Shown one piece after another: positions 8,593 through 17,564 of a stretch of DNA of 64,000 nt. Within the stretch, counting starts at the first letter, position 1; each line of letters opens with the position of its first letter. The stretch is taken from positions 1-64,000 of the forward strand of contig JANYEQ010000006.1 in the NCBI GenBank assembly GCA_025363015.1. Reading direction: 5' to 3'. Position numbers and translations under genes: made by a program. This DNA is from Bacteroidota bacterium (GTDB taxonomy: Bacteria; Bacteroidota; Bacteroidia; B-17B0; Aurantibacillaceae). Below the pieces are notes generated by a model. That model saw only the letters and a list, made by a program, of their open reading frames with translations, did not search any database and had not been told where the DNA came from.

Positions 8593-9789
8593 TTAATTAC
8601 CTTTTATTAATTTATTTACTAATGTAGCTGCCTCATGAAATTCGGTAGCTGAAAACACTTTTAAGCCACTATCATCTATTAATTTTTTTGCAATATCTGC
8701 ATTTGTACCTTGTAAACGCACAATAATAGGCACTGTAATATTCCCCATATTTTTATAGGCATCTACAACGCCTTGTGCTACACGGTCGCAACGCACAATA
8801 CCGCCAAAAATATTAACTAAAATGGCTTTTACATTTTTATCTTTTAAAATAATACGAAACGCTTTTTCAACACGTTCGGCATTAGCCGTACCACCCACAT
8901 CTAAAAAGTTTGCCGGTTCGCCACCGCTTAGTTTAATAATATCCATGGTGGCCATTGCTAAACCTGCGCCATTTACCATACAACCCACGTTACCGTCTAA
9001 CTGCACATAATTTAATTCGGCCTCTCGTGCTTCTACATCAATAGGGTTTTCTTCGGTTACGTCGCGCATGGCTTCGTAATCTTTATGGCGAAATAGGGCA
9101 TTATCATCAAAACTTACTTTACTATCAACGGCTATAATTTTATCATCGCTAGTTTTTAACACTGGGTTAATTTCAAATAAACTGGCATCAATACTTTCGT
9201 AAGCTTTATAAAGACAGGTTACAAATTTTGTCATTTCTTTAAACGCATTACCACTTAAACCTAAGTTAAACGCTATTTTACGTGCCTGAAAGGCTTGTAA
9301 ACCTACGCGAGGGTCAATTTCTTCTTTCCAAATTTTATCGGGGGTAGTTTCGGCAACATGCTCAATATCCATTCCACCTTCGGTACTATATATTATGGTA
9401 TTTCTACCTTTGCTTCTATCTAATAATACACTCATGTAAAACTCTTTAGTAGGCGTTGCACCAGGGTAATACACGTCTTGTGCTACTAATACTTTACTAA
9501 CTAATTTGCCTTCGGCACTTGTTTGTGGGGTTATTAATTGCATACCAATTATGGCTGATGCTTTTTCTTTAACTTCCTCTAAATTTTTTGCTAGCTTAAC
9601 GCCGCCACCTTTACCACGGCCACCAGCGTGTATTTGAGCTTTTATAACTACCCAATCGCTATTGTAATCGGCTTTTAATTTTTTAGCTGCTTCTACGGCT
9701 TGTTCGGCTGTATCGGCTACAATACCTTCTTGTATGGTAACACCAAAACTTTTTAAAATGCTTTTTCCTTGATATTCGTGTATATTCAT
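8593..9789 (-). CDS. sucC: Succinate-CoA ligase (ADP-forming) subunit beta
   Basis: The 398 residues match SucC from end to end: N-terminal ATP-grasp fold starting MNIHEYQGKSILKSFG, the Gly-rich nucleotide loop GGRGKGGGVKLAK, LFEINPV and VDSKVSFDDNA for Mg/nucleotide binding, and the C-terminal CoA-ligase part with GGTANAERVEKAF and VNIFGGIVRCD. With SucD it makes ATP (or GTP) and succinate from succinyl-CoA in the TCA cycle. sucD is not in the window; the two are often separate in Bacteroidota. It is the first gene of a three-gene minus-strand operon, with a good promoter immediately upstream. Confidence 0.97.
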   Translation of the reverse strand: MNIHEYQGKSILKSFGVTIQEGIVADTAEQAVEAAKKLKADYNSDWVVIKAQIHAGGRGKGGGVKLAKNLEEVKEKASAIIGMQLITPQTSAEGKLVSKVLVAQDVYYPGATPTKEFYMSVLLDRSKGRNTIIYSTEGGMDIEHVAETTPDKIWKEEIDPRVGLQAFQARKIAFNLGLSGNAFKEMTKFVTCLYKAYESIDASLFEINPVLKTSDDKIIAVDSKVSFDDNALFRHKDYEAMRDVTEENPIDVEAREAELNYVQLDGNVGCMVNGAGLAMATMDIIKLSGGEPANFLDVGGTANAERVEKAFRIILKDKNVKAILVNIFGGIVRCDRVAQGVVDAYKNMGNITVPIIVRLQGTNADIAKKLIDDSGLKVFSATEFHEAATLVNKLIKGN

Positions 9790-9814
9790 AAACTTAAACC
9801 TAAAATAATTGCTT

Positions 9815-9844
9815 CAAATTTAAGGTTTTATTTGAAATGCCAAA
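9815..9844 (-). promoter_or_regulatory. sucC promoter (TTTG-N18-TAAATTTG)
   Basis: On the minus strand TTTG (complement of 9841-9844) and TAAATTTG (complement of 9815-9822) are 18 bases apart. The predicted start, near 9808, gives a leader of about 19 bases before the sucC ATG. Confidence 0.65.
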
Positions 9845-9881
9845 GTTTAGGCACAAAATTATTAATATTTAAAAAAACAAT

Positions 9882-9889
9882 TACATTTG
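9882..9889 (+). promoter_or_regulatory. gcvH -7 element TACATTTG
   Basis: This is a perfect TANNTTTG word 19 bases before the gcvH start codon. No convincing TTG lies 18-23 bases upstream, so only the -7 half is supported. Confidence 0.45.
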
Positions 9890-9908
9890 TAATCTTAAAA
9901 ATAAAATT

Positions 9909-10289
9909 ATGAATTTTCCTGCAGATTTAAAATACACGAAAGACCACGAGTGGGTTAAAATAGAAGGTGATATTGCAACCATTGGTATTACTGATTTTGC
10001 TCAACGCGAATTAGGTGATATTGTTTATGTGGATGTAAACACCATTGGCGAAACAGTAGATAGGGAAGCTATTTTTGGTACCGTTGAAGCCGTAAAAACC
10101 GTAAGTGATTTATTTATGCCACTAACTGGTGAGGTTTTAGAGATGAATAAAAGTATTGATAGTGCTCCCGAGAGCGTAAATACGGATGCTTATGGTGCAG
10201 GTTGGATGATAAAAATAAAAATTACAAAACCAGAAGAGGTAAGCGACTTATTAAATGTTGATGATTACAAAAAATTAATTGGGGCTTAA
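9909..10289 (+). CDS. gcvH: Glycine cleavage system H protein
   Basis: The 126-residue lipoyl-carrier protein of the glycine cleavage system shuttles the aminomethyl group between the P, T and L proteins. The lipoylated lysine is K63 in the motif EAVKTVSD, in the usual hairpin between two beta strands. The N-terminal text [10 protein letters not shown] and the AGWMIKI strand near the end are typical. Other gcv genes are absent here. It is transcribed alone, divergent from sucC, and is closed by a clear terminator. Confidence 0.96.
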   Translation: MNFPADLKYTKDHEWVKIEGDIATIGITDFAQRELGDIVYVDVNTIGETVDREAIFGTVEAVKTVSDLFMPLTGEVLEMNKSIDSAPESVNTDAYGAGWMIKIKITKPEEVSDLLNVDDYKKLIGA

Positions 10290-10308
10290 TATTTAATTAT
10301 ATAAACTT

Positions 10309-10347
10309 AAACCCTTTCTGTTTTAAAATGGAAAGGGTTTTTTGTTT
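10309..10347 (+). terminator. Rho-independent terminator of gcvH
   Basis: Perfect 10-base arms AAACCCTTTC (10309-10318) and GAAAGGGTTT (10331-10340) are followed by a T-run. It lies 20 bases after the gcvH stop codon. Confidence 0.88.
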
Positions 10348-10503
10348 TGCAGGTCCTCGGCTTTAAATTCTTTTTTTAAGGATGATATAAGAAAACGAAT
10401 TCATTATTTATATTGTTAATTTCAAAATATTCTAATGGTGAAAATTATTTTTATAGAGCAAAATGTTATTTTAATTTGCTAATATTTTTAAAACCTATTT
10501 TTT

Positions 10504-10887
10504 TTGAAAAAAATTATATTAAAATATTGTATTGTACTAAGCGCTTTGTGGGCGTTCTTAATTTTTATTTTGTGCGCTGCACCAGGGCAATTTATCCCAA
10601 GTGCTAATTGGTTAGAATTATTAAGTTTTGATAAACTTGTTCACGCTTCGTTATTTTTTGGCTTATGTACTTTATTATTAATTATTGCAATAAAGCATCA
10701 ACAAAACACAACTACCATACTAATTTATTTTTTAATAAGCATTTTGTATGGTGGGCTATTAGAAATTATGCAAGCCAAATGCTTTAGTAACCGCAGTGCC
10801 GATTGGTTAGATTTTACAGCAAATAGTTTTGGTTGTATATTATCTGTTTTAATTTTAAAAAAAATAAAACAGTATGTTACTAGCTAA
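10504..10887 (+). CDS. VanZ-like membrane protein
   Basis: This 127-residue protein has four hydrophobic helices and the VanZ-family landmarks: DKLVHASLFFGL early, GGLLEIMQ in the third helix, and the closing RSADWLDFTANSFG with its conserved Asp/Asn pair. VanZ itself lowers teicoplanin sensitivity by an unknown route; for the wider family only membrane location is secure. The start codon is TTG (followed by AAAAAAATT, giving MKKII). In several Bacteroidota I recall, such a gene follows gcvH. Here a terminator and about 155 bases separate them. It converges on the DUF2480 gene with a 4-base gap. Confidence 0.75.
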   Translation: MKKIILKYCIVLSALWAFLIFILCAAPGQFIPSANWLELLSFDKLVHASLFFGLCTLLLIIAIKHQQNTTTILIYFLISILYGGLLEIMQAKCFSNRSADWLDFTANSFGCILSVLILKKIKQYVTS

Positions 10888-10891
10888 CGTT

Positions 10892-11398
10892 TTATTTTGG
10901 GGCTTTGTATAAAGGCACTGTGCTGCAAGGTTCGCCATACATAATGCTTTTTGCAATTGGTTTTAATATGGCTGTTAATTGAACATAAGCGTTTTTTGAA
11001 ACATTAATTTTACCACAACCTTTTATAACTACACGGGCATTTTTATAAACAGTGGTATCTAATAAAGCTAATTTTTCGGCAAATAAAATAGTTTCTAATT
11101 CTTGAAGGTTTCCAAAAATAATTTTTTTAGCAAAGGGTTCTAATGCTAGTGTTAACAACATATAAGCCCATGTTGGCACAACGGCATCAGCAGTACACGT
11201 AAGAGCAACTAATTTGTTTTTATAACTACTCCAATCATTTGTTTTTATATATTCTCTAAAATCTTTTTCTTTCAAAATTAATTCTTGAAATAATAAAGGT
11301 TTTATATCAAATAATACCCTTTCGCCATGAATGTAAAATTCTTCAAGGTCAATAGTAATGATGCCGCTCGTTAATACTTTATTTTCTATGTCAGTCAT
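10892..11398 (-). CDS. DUF2480 family protein, last gene of the suf operon
   Basis: This is a 168-residue cytosolic protein. The opening ENKVLTSGIITIDLEEFY, the central VALTCTADAVVPTWAYMLL and the ending GCGKINVSKNAYVQLTAILKPIAKSIMYGEPCSTVPLY are characteristic of DUF2480, a family found almost only in Bacteroidota and usually beside suf genes. It has three or four conserved cysteines. Its role is unknown; operon position suggests a part in iron-sulfur assembly or delivery. An 89-base spacer with short imperfect repeats separates it from the DUF59 gene. Confidence 0.85.
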   Translation of the reverse strand: MTDIENKVLTSGIITIDLEEFYIHGERVLFDIKPLLFQELILKEKDFREYIKTNDWSSYKNKLVALTCTADAVVPTWAYMLLTLALEPFAKKIIFGNLQELETILFAEKLALLDTTVYKNARVVIKGCGKINVSKNAYVQLTAILKPIAKSIMYGEPCSTVPLYKAPK

Positions 11399-11399
11399 A

Positions 11400-11445
11400 C
11401 ATTTTTAGTCATTAGTCGTTAGCATTAGATGTTAGTCACCAGGAA
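11400..11445. repeat. Short imperfect repeat GTCATTAGT / GTCGTTAGC
   Basis: The spacer between the DUF59 and DUF2480 genes contains TTAGTCATTAGTCGTTAGC and then GTTAGTC, variants of one 7-8 base word. The same word recurs at the sufE start (about 12234-12256, TCATTAGTC ... ATTAGTCC). Such strings are, from memory, common filler between Bacteroidota genes. No function is visible. Confidence 0.4.
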
Positions 11446-11487
11446 TATTTCAACTTACGGCTAATATCCAATGATTCTCGACTATTA

Positions 11488-11817
11488 TTACATAAATCCA
11501 AGTTCTAATTGTGCTACTTCACTCATCATTTCTTTTTCCCAAGGCGGTTCAAAAGTTAATTTTAAATCTACCGATGTTATATTGGGTAATAGTTGTAATT
11601 TACTTTTTATATCTGCTGGTAAACTCTCGGCTACCGGACAATTGGGTGAAGTTAGTGTCATTACAACTTTTAAGTCGTTGGTCTCGTTTAAATCTAATTC
11701 GTAAATTAAACCTAATTCCCAAATATCAACAGGTATTTCGGGGTCAAAACAGGTTTTAATTTCGTCAATTACTCGCTGCATTCGTTCGGTATTTTTTGTA
11801 ATTATTATTGCGGGCAT
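11488..11817 (-). CDS. DUF59 (MIP18/PaaD-like) iron-sulfur assembly protein
   Basis: The protein has 109 residues. The family signature is clear: FDPEIPVDIWELGLIYEL (the DPE-NI-LGL motif), MTLTSPNCPVAESLP with the conserved cysteine, and the closing FEPPW. Proteins of this family (SufT, and eukaryotic MIP18/CIA2) help mature iron-sulfur proteins. It is the usual short SUF-operon member. It starts 3 bases after the sufE stop and is surely cotranscribed. Confidence 0.9.
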   Translation of the reverse strand: MPAIIITKNTERMQRVIDEIKTCFDPEIPVDIWELGLIYELDLNETNDLKVVMTLTSPNCPVAESLPADIKSKLQLLPNITSVDLKLTFEPPWEKEMMSEVAQLELGFM

Positions 11818-11820
11818 TTT

Positions 11821-12237
11821 TTATTTGTTTAATGTTATTGCATCTAATTTCATTCTATTTATCATACTTACTAAACCGTTGGCGCGAGTAGGAGACAAAT
11901 GTTCTTTTAATCCTACTTTATCTATAAATTGTAATTTGGCATCTATTATATTTTGCGCTGTTTGTTTATTTAAAACTCTAATCATTAAAGCTACCATGCC
12001 TTTTGTAATAATTGCATCTGCTTGGGCAGTAAAAATAATGTTGTTTTCTTCTTTTTCTGAATGCAACCAAACTCTACTCTGACAACCTTTTATAATATTT
12101 TCTTCTGTTTTAAATTCTTCTTTTAGTGGCGGTAAACTTTTTCCCAAATCAATTAAATGCTCGTACTTGCCTTCCCAGTCATCGCCAAAAATTTCAAATT
12201 CTTCAATTATTTCTTGTTCTATTTCGTTTATAGTCAT
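11821..12237 (-). CDS. sufE: Cysteine desulfurase activator SufE
   Basis: This 138-residue SufE takes the persulfide sulfur from SufS on C52, which lies in the conserved loop KGCQSRVW, and hands it to the SufBCD scaffold. The start MTINEIEQEIIEEF, the segment GKSLPPL and the ending SPTRANGLVSMINRMK all match the family. It lies between sufS (108-base spacer) and the DUF59 gene (3 bases). The spacer toward sufS is AT-rich filler without an evident promoter. Confidence 0.95.
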   Translation of the reverse strand: MTINEIEQEIIEEFEIFGDDWEGKYEHLIDLGKSLPPLKEEFKTEENIIKGCQSRVWLHSEKEENNIIFTAQADAIITKGMVALMIRVLNKQTAQNIIDAKLQFIDKVGLKEHLSPTRANGLVSMINRMKLDAITLNK

Positions 12238-12345
12238 TAGTCTTTTGTATTAGTCCTATATGTGCATTTAAAATCTCTCATTTAACCTATTTCTAAATTT
12301 CTTTTTACTCTAAATTATATTACTTTCCAAACTATTGACTTCCGA

Positions 12346-13590
12346 CTAACTTAACATTGTTATTACTTTCTTTAATTTTTCAATAAAAAAATCTATTTCT
12401 TGTTTTGTATTATATATTGCAAATGAGATTCTGACTGTACCTTGAATGCCTAATAAACTCATTAAGGGCTGAGTACAGTGATGCCCAGTACGAACGGCAA
12501 TGCCATATTTGTCGAGTAAAGTGCCTAAATCAAAGGGATGATGATTTTTTATGTTGAAAGAAATTACACCTGCTTTATTTAAACTTTTGCCATATAGAAT
12601 TACCTCATCTATTTCAGATAATTTAATTTGCGCATAATTAACCAATTCTGATTCATGCTTATGAATCGCTTCCATACCAAATTGATTTAAGTAATCAATG
12701 GCAGCAGCAAATCCTATAGCTCCTTCAATATTAGGTGTGCCAGGTTCAAATCTTAGCGCACCTTCGGCATATTCTGTTTTTTTAAAACTTACGGTTTTTA
12801 TTGTTCCGCCACCAGGCTTACTAATTGGTAAGTTTTTCAACCATTTTTCAGTCATATATAAAATGCCTGTTCCGGTTGGGCCATATATTTTATGTGCACT
12901 ACAAACAAAAAAATCGGCATCTAATTTTTCAAGATCAACAGCCATGTGCGGTGCAGATTGTGCTCCATCAACTATCAAAATTAAATTATGTTTTTTTGCA
13001 ATGGTTTTTACTTTATCTAAATCAGTAATTAAGCCTAAAGTATTTGAAACGTGAGCAATTGAAATTATTTTTGTTTTTTGTGAAATTAAATTTTCAAGGG
13101 CATCCATATCTAAACTCTCATCACTATTAAGGGGGATGATTTTTAGCTGTCCATTATTTTCTTGAGCCCATAATTGCCAGGGTAAAATATTTGAATGATG
13201 CTCGTAAGATGAAAGAATAATTTCATCGCCTTTTTTTAAAATTGATTTTGCTAAACCATTACAAATAATATTTAACGAATCGGTAGTGCCCGATGTAAAA
13301 ATTAGTTGTTGATTGTTTTTTATATTAAAGTAATTGGCAATTGTTTTTCTGGCTTGTTCAAAAGCCTCTGTTGCCTCTCGGCTAAGGGTGTGCACACCAC
13401 GATGAATGTTTGAATTTGTATTTGAATAGTAATTGCCTATCGCCTCAATTACCTGAATAGGTTTTTGAGAAGTGGCCCCGTTATCAAAATAAATTAATGG
13501 GTAATTATTTATTTGCCTATTTAAAATAGGAAAGTCTTTCCTAATTAAATCAGTATTTAATTCAATATGTTTTAACTCTTTTAATTGCAT
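12346..13590 (-). CDS. sufS: Cysteine desulfurase SufS
   Basis: This 414-residue class V PLP enzyme releases sulfur from cysteine as a persulfide. The PLP lysine is K234 in SAHKIYGPTG, the catalytic cysteine is C372 in RTGHHCTQPLM, and the PLP-contacting HVSNTLG and IVDGAQSAPH segments are present. The short loop before C372 is of the group II (SufS) type rather than IscS. Its ATG overlaps the last base of the sufD stop codon, so translation is probably coupled. Confidence 0.96.
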   Translation of the reverse strand: MQLKELKHIELNTDLIRKDFPILNRQINNYPLIYFDNGATSQKPIQVIEAIGNYYSNTNSNIHRGVHTLSREATEAFEQARKTIANYFNIKNNQQLIFTSGTTDSLNIICNGLAKSILKKGDEIILSSYEHHSNILPWQLWAQENNGQLKIIPLNSDESLDMDALENLISQKTKIISIAHVSNTLGLITDLDKVKTIAKKHNLILIVDGAQSAPHMAVDLEKLDADFFVCSAHKIYGPTGTGILYMTEKWLKNLPISKPGGGTIKTVSFKKTEYAEGALRFEPGTPNIEGAIGFAAAIDYLNQFGMEAIHKHESELVNYAQIKLSEIDEVILYGKSLNKAGVISFNIKNHHPFDLGTLLDKYGIAVRTGHHCTQPLMSLLGIQGTVRISFAIYNTKQEIDFFIEKLKKVITMLS

Positions 13591-14861
13591 TAATTAAATC
13601 CTAATTTTTTTTCAATAAGCAGTTTTAACGATTCAATTTCAATTTTATCAATCACTTCTTTTGCAAAAGCATTTAATAAAATTCGTTTCGCGGTTTCTTT
13701 TCCAATACCTCTGGCATTTAAATAAAACATAGCCGCATCGTCAATTTTACCTGTAGACGTGCCATGCGAACATTTTACATCATCAGCATAAATTTCTAAT
13801 TCAGGTTTTGTGTTTATTATGGCATCATCGCTTAATAATATGTTTTTACTACTTTGGTAGGCATTAGTTTTTTGCGCATCTCGTCTTACAAAAATTTTAC
13901 CATTAAAAACGCCTATGCTTTTATCGTTAATAATTCCTTTATACAATTCGTTGCTTTGGCAATTTGGCACTTGATGATCCATTAACGTATGATTATCTAC
14001 CAATTGCGAACCACTTGTTACAAATAATCCGTTTAAATGAGCAGCAGCATTTTCTCCGCTAATTACAATGTTATGATTGTTTCTAACTAATTGGCCACTT
14101 AAAATAACGGTTGTATTATCGTATGTTGAGTTACGATTAATTTTTACTTGATTCGTATTTACAGAGTACCCGTTTTCATTTTCATCTTGAATAGTATAGG
14201 AAATTAATTTAGCATTATCCTGTACTAATTTTTCGCTTAAAAAATTTGTAAAAGTTTTTCCTTTGCCTATTTTTACTTGATGCTCAATAATTATTGCTTC
14301 AGCGTTTTCGCAAATTTCAATTATGTTTCTTGGGTTTGTTAAAGCTTGTTCATCAGATGAAGAAACATATAAAATATGAATAGGAATTTGAAGTTGTATG
14401 TTTTTTTCTACTTTTAAATGAAAACCTTGTCCACTGAATGCTGTATTTAAAGCAATAAAAGCGTCATTCTCAACATTGGCTTGTGATGCTAAAATAGTTT
14501 TTCCGTTTTGATCTAAATTTGCAAACGCATTAATGTGTAATCCTTTTAAAATTATTTTATCGCTTAAAGCTTCGGAGTAATTTCCGTTAACTACAACTAA
14601 AGTTAAGGTATCGGCTAGCTTAAACTCATTTATAGAAGTAACATTATTTAATTGTTGAGTTAAGGTTTTAAATTCTTTTTTAAAAACAGCATCCAAATTA
14701 CAATATTTGTAATCTTCGTGTTTGCTAGTGGGAATACCTTTATTTTCTAAATATAATAATGCTTTTGTAAGCGCTGTATCATTAATAAAATTAACCTTTT
14801 GGGCGCTTTCTGAAATTTTATCAATTATAAATTGTGCGGTATATGATTTTTCAGCTATCAT
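13590..14861 (-). CDS. sufD: Fe-S scaffold protein SufD
   Basis: This 423-residue partner of SufB in the SufBC2D scaffold has a divergent helical N-terminus and, in the C-terminal half, the right-handed beta-helix typical of SufB/SufD. The family landmarks DHQVPNCQSNELYKGI, GKIFVRRDAQKTNAYQ and DDVKCSHGTSTGKID are all visible; the last includes the cysteine-histidine pair near the SufB interface. It is 3 bases downstream of sufC and overlaps sufS by 1 base. Confidence 0.95.
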   Translation of the reverse strand: MIAEKSYTAQFIIDKISESAQKVNFINDTALTKALLYLENKGIPTSKHEDYKYCNLDAVFKKEFKTLTQQLNNVTSINEFKLADTLTLVVVNGNYSEALSDKIILKGLHINAFANLDQNGKTILASQANVENDAFIALNTAFSGQGFHLKVEKNIQLQIPIHILYVSSSDEQALTNPRNIIEICENAEAIIIEHQVKIGKGKTFTNFLSEKLVQDNAKLISYTIQDENENGYSVNTNQVKINRNSTYDNTTVILSGQLVRNNHNIVISGENAAAHLNGLFVTSGSQLVDNHTLMDHQVPNCQSNELYKGIINDKSIGVFNGKIFVRRDAQKTNAYQSSKNILLSDDAIINTKPELEIYADDVKCSHGTSTGKIDDAAMFYLNARGIGKETAKRILLNAFAKEVIDKIEIESLKLLIEKKLGFN

Positions 14862-14864
14862 TTT

Positions 14865-15626
14865 CTAACCCTCTATGCTTTCAAATTGTTTTTTAATTTC
14901 ATCGTAACCTTTTGCTTCCAATTCAAGCGCTAACTCTTTAGTGCCACTTTTTACAATTTTACCGTTATATAAAATATGAACAAAGTCGGGCACAATGTGG
15001 TCTAACAAACGCTGATAGTGTGTAATTACAATATAGGCGTTGTCTTTTGTTTTTAATTTGTTAACACCACTAGCTACAATTCTTAAGGCATCAATATCTA
15101 AACCAGAATCGGTTTCATCTAATATTGCTAGTTTTGGGTTTAGCATTGCCATTTGAAAAATTTCGTTTCGTTTTTTTTCGCCTCCACTAAAACCTTCATT
15201 TACACTGCGATTAGTAAGCTTGGCATCTAACTCTACTAGTTTTTGTTTTTCTTTTAATAAAACCAAAAAGTCTTTTGCTTCCATGGGTTCTAAACCTTCG
15301 TGCGCACGTTTTTCGTTTAAAGCAGTTTTTAAAAAGTTAACATTGCTTACTCCCGGAATTTCTACAGGATACTGAAATGCTAAAAATACACCTTCTCGTG
15401 CACGAACTTCGGGCTCCATTTCCAACAAGTTTTTGCCGTTAAATATAACTTCTCCTTCGGTTACTTCGTAATCTGACTTACCAGCTAAAACATTTGATAA
15501 GGTTGATTTTCCTGAGCCATTTGGCCCCATAATTGCGTGAATTTCTCCCGCTTTTACTTCTAAATTAATGCCGCGTAAAATTTCTTTTCCGTCAACCGAT
15601 GCGTGTAGGTTTTTTATACTGATCAT
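14865..15626 (-). CDS. sufC: Fe-S assembly ATPase SufC
   Basis: This 253-residue ABC-type ATPase drives conformational change in the SufBCD scaffold. It has Walker A GPNGSGKST, the SufC-specific text AFQYPVEIPGVSN, signature GFSGGEKKRNEIFQ, Walker B AILDETDSGLD and the H-motif ITHYQRLL. The frame is open for ten more codons upstream (MQSAICNLKN), but that stretch is the translation of an intergenic CAAATTGCAGATTGCAAATT-type repeat. The ATG at 15626 (MISIKNLHAS) is the start. Confidence 0.96.
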   Translation of the reverse strand: MISIKNLHASVDGKEILRGINLEVKAGEIHAIMGPNGSGKSTLSNVLAGKSDYEVTEGEVIFNGKNLLEMEPEVRAREGVFLAFQYPVEIPGVSNVNFLKTALNEKRAHEGLEPMEAKDFLVLLKEKQKLVELDAKLTNRSVNEGFSGGEKKRNEIFQMAMLNPKLAILDETDSGLDIDALRIVASGVNKLKTKDNAYIVITHYQRLLDHIVPDFVHILYNGKIVKSGTKELALELEAKGYDEIKKQFESIEG

Positions 15627-15635
15627 ATTTTTTAA

Positions 15636-15660
15636 GTTACAAATTGCAGATTGCAAATTA
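15636..15660. repeat. AATTTGCAATCTGCAATTTG intergenic repeat word
   Basis: Between the four-helix-bundle gene and sufC the plus strand reads ACAAATTGCAGATTGCAAATT, nearly self-complementary and made of two copies of a CAAATT/GCAGATTG word. From memory this string is a frequent intergenic filler in Bacteroidota. It lies just before the SufC start and explains the spurious N-terminal extension. Confidence 0.4.
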
Positions 15661-15700
15661 GGCTATCGCAAAATGCTATTTTTATTTTTTAATTGTTGAT

Positions 15701-16066
15701 TTATATTGCTTTAAATACGTAATGTAGCCCCCCTAATTTTTTACTTGTTGAAAGGCACTTTTTATTTAATATATTGTATTCTTCTTCTTTTATGTAATTT
15801 AGAGATTTAGCAATTTTTAATTGGGTTCTTAATTCCCCGCAAGAGCCTTTTGCTATTGCTAAAAAGTAAAGAAATTGATTTTTGCCATCTCTCTCATCTC
15901 CTTCAGAAATATTAGATGGAACAGAAACAGCTGAACGATGAATCTGGTCTTTTAATCCAAAATATCTGCTAAACAAATCTGTATTTGTTATTTTATATGT
16001 ATCTGAACATAACTCCATACTTATCTTCCAAACCTCTAATTCTTCAAATTTTTCAATCGTGGCCAT
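15701..16066 (-). CDS. Four-helix-bundle protein (23S rRNA intervening-sequence family)
   Basis: This 121-residue protein has the TIGR02436/S23-type text: FEELEVWKISMELC at the start, FGLKDQIHRSAVSVPSNISEGDERDGKNQFLYFLAIAKGSCGELRTQL in the middle, ending LSTSKKLGGL. Members fold as four-helix bundles; some are encoded in intervening sequences of 23S rRNA genes and others are free-standing. No activity is established. It sits between sufB (41 bases) and sufC (74 bases) on the same strand. It is not a known SUF component and looks like an insertion into the operon. Confidence 0.9.
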   Translation of the reverse strand: MATIEKFEELEVWKISMELCSDTYKITNTDLFSRYFGLKDQIHRSAVSVPSNISEGDERDGKNQFLYFLAIAKGSCGELRTQLKIAKSLNYIKEEEYNILNKKCLSTSKKLGGLHYVFKAI

Positions 16067-16107
16067 CTTAATTTATAATCTGTCTCTGTAATTTATTAAT
16101 TTGCATA

Positions 16108-17562
16108 CTAACCTACACTTCCTTCTAATGAAATGGCAAGTAACTTTTGTGCTTCTACAGCAAATTCCATTGGTAATTTATTTAATACTTCTTTACAATA
16201 TCCGTTTACAATTAATCCAACTGCTTTTTCAGTATCTAACCCACGCGATTTGCAATAAAAAAGTTGGTCTTCACCAATTTTACTTGTTGTGGCTTCGTGT
16301 TCCACTACCGCACTTTTATCTTTAATTTCAATATACGGAAAAGTATGTGCGCCACATTTATCGCCCATTAACAAACTATCGCATTGCGAAAAATTACGTG
16401 AGTTGGTTGCACCTTTTCGTATTTGCACCAAACCCCGGTAACTGTTGTTACTAAAGCCTGCCGAAATTCCTTTTGATATAATTGTTGAACGTGTATTTTT
16501 ACCAATATGAATCATTTTTGTTCCGGTATCTGCCTCTTGCATATTATTTGTAACGGCCACTGAATAAAATTCGCCAACACTATTGTTACCTTTTAAAATT
16601 ACAGATGGGTACTTCCAAGTAATAGCAGAACCTGTTTCAACCTGTGTCCAACTAATTTTAGAATTATCTTCTAAACAAATACCGCGTTTTGTAACAAAAT
16701 TATAAATTCCACCTTTGCCATTTTTATCGCCAGGGTACCAATTTTGTACGGTGCTATATTTTACTTCGGCATTTTTGTGTGCAATAATTTCTACAACCGC
16801 AGCGTGTAATTGGTTTTCATCACGTTGTGGCGCAGTGCAACCTTCTAAGTAAGAAACATAAGAGTCTTCGTCGGCCACAATTAAAGTGCGCTCAAACTGC
16901 CCAGTACCACTAGCGTTAATTCTGAAATAGGTTGAGAGCTCCATAGGGCAGCGCACACCTTTTGGTATGTAACAAAACGAACCATCGCTAAAAACTGCTG
17001 CATTTAAAGCGGCATAATAATTATCGGTTGGCGGCACAACCATTCCCATATATTTTTTAATTAGATCGGGATGATCTTGCACAGCTTCGCTAAACGAACA
17101 GAAAATAATTCCTTTTTCGGCAAGAGTTTCTCTAAACGTTGTTTTTACCGAAACGCTGTCAAACACAGCATCAACAGCAATGTTAGATTTTACGCCACTT
17201 AAGCGTTTTTGTTCTTCTAAACTAATACCCAATTTTGCAAAGGTTTTTAAAAGTTCGGGGTCAACCTCGTCTAAGCTTGCTAATTCTAATTTTTGTTTTG
17301 GGGCAGAGTAATATGAAATATTTTGAAAATCTATTTTTGGATATGTAATTTGTGCCCAATTTGTAGGTTCGGGCATGTTTTGCCATATTTTAAAGGCCTT
17401 TAAGCGATTTTCGAGCATCCACTCGGGCTCGTTTTTCTTTTTACTTAAGGCACGAATTACGTTTTCGTTTAAGCCTGGTGCAAAGGTTTCGGTATCAATG
17501 TTGGTAATAAAACCCCATTCGTACTCTTTACTTATATGTTCTTGTAATAATTCGTTTGCCAT
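16108..17562 (-). CDS. sufB: Fe-S scaffold protein SufB
   Basis: This 484-residue scaffold subunit assembles the nascent iron-sulfur cluster. Highly conserved SufB text is present throughout: [72 protein letters not shown] and [17 protein letters not shown], then [17 protein letters not shown] with the glutamate and cysteine positions important for cluster assembly. The start [17 protein letters not shown] is normal. It follows the nucleotidyltransferase gene by only 2 bases. Confidence 0.97.
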   Translation of the reverse strand: MANELLQEHISKEYEWGFITNIDTETFAPGLNENVIRALSKKKNEPEWMLENRLKAFKIWQNMPEPTNWAQITYPKIDFQNISYYSAPKQKLELASLDEVDPELLKTFAKLGISLEEQKRLSGVKSNIAVDAVFDSVSVKTTFRETLAEKGIIFCSFSEAVQDHPDLIKKYMGMVVPPTDNYYAALNAAVFSDGSFCYIPKGVRCPMELSTYFRINASGTGQFERTLIVADEDSYVSYLEGCTAPQRDENQLHAAVVEIIAHKNAEVKYSTVQNWYPGDKNGKGGIYNFVTKRGICLEDNSKISWTQVETGSAITWKYPSVILKGNNSVGEFYSVAVTNNMQEADTGTKMIHIGKNTRSTIISKGISAGFSNNSYRGLVQIRKGATNSRNFSQCDSLLMGDKCGAHTFPYIEIKDKSAVVEHEATTSKIGEDQLFYCKSRGLDTEKAVGLIVNGYCKEVLNKLPMEFAVEAQKLLAISLEGSVG

Positions 17563-17564
17563 TT

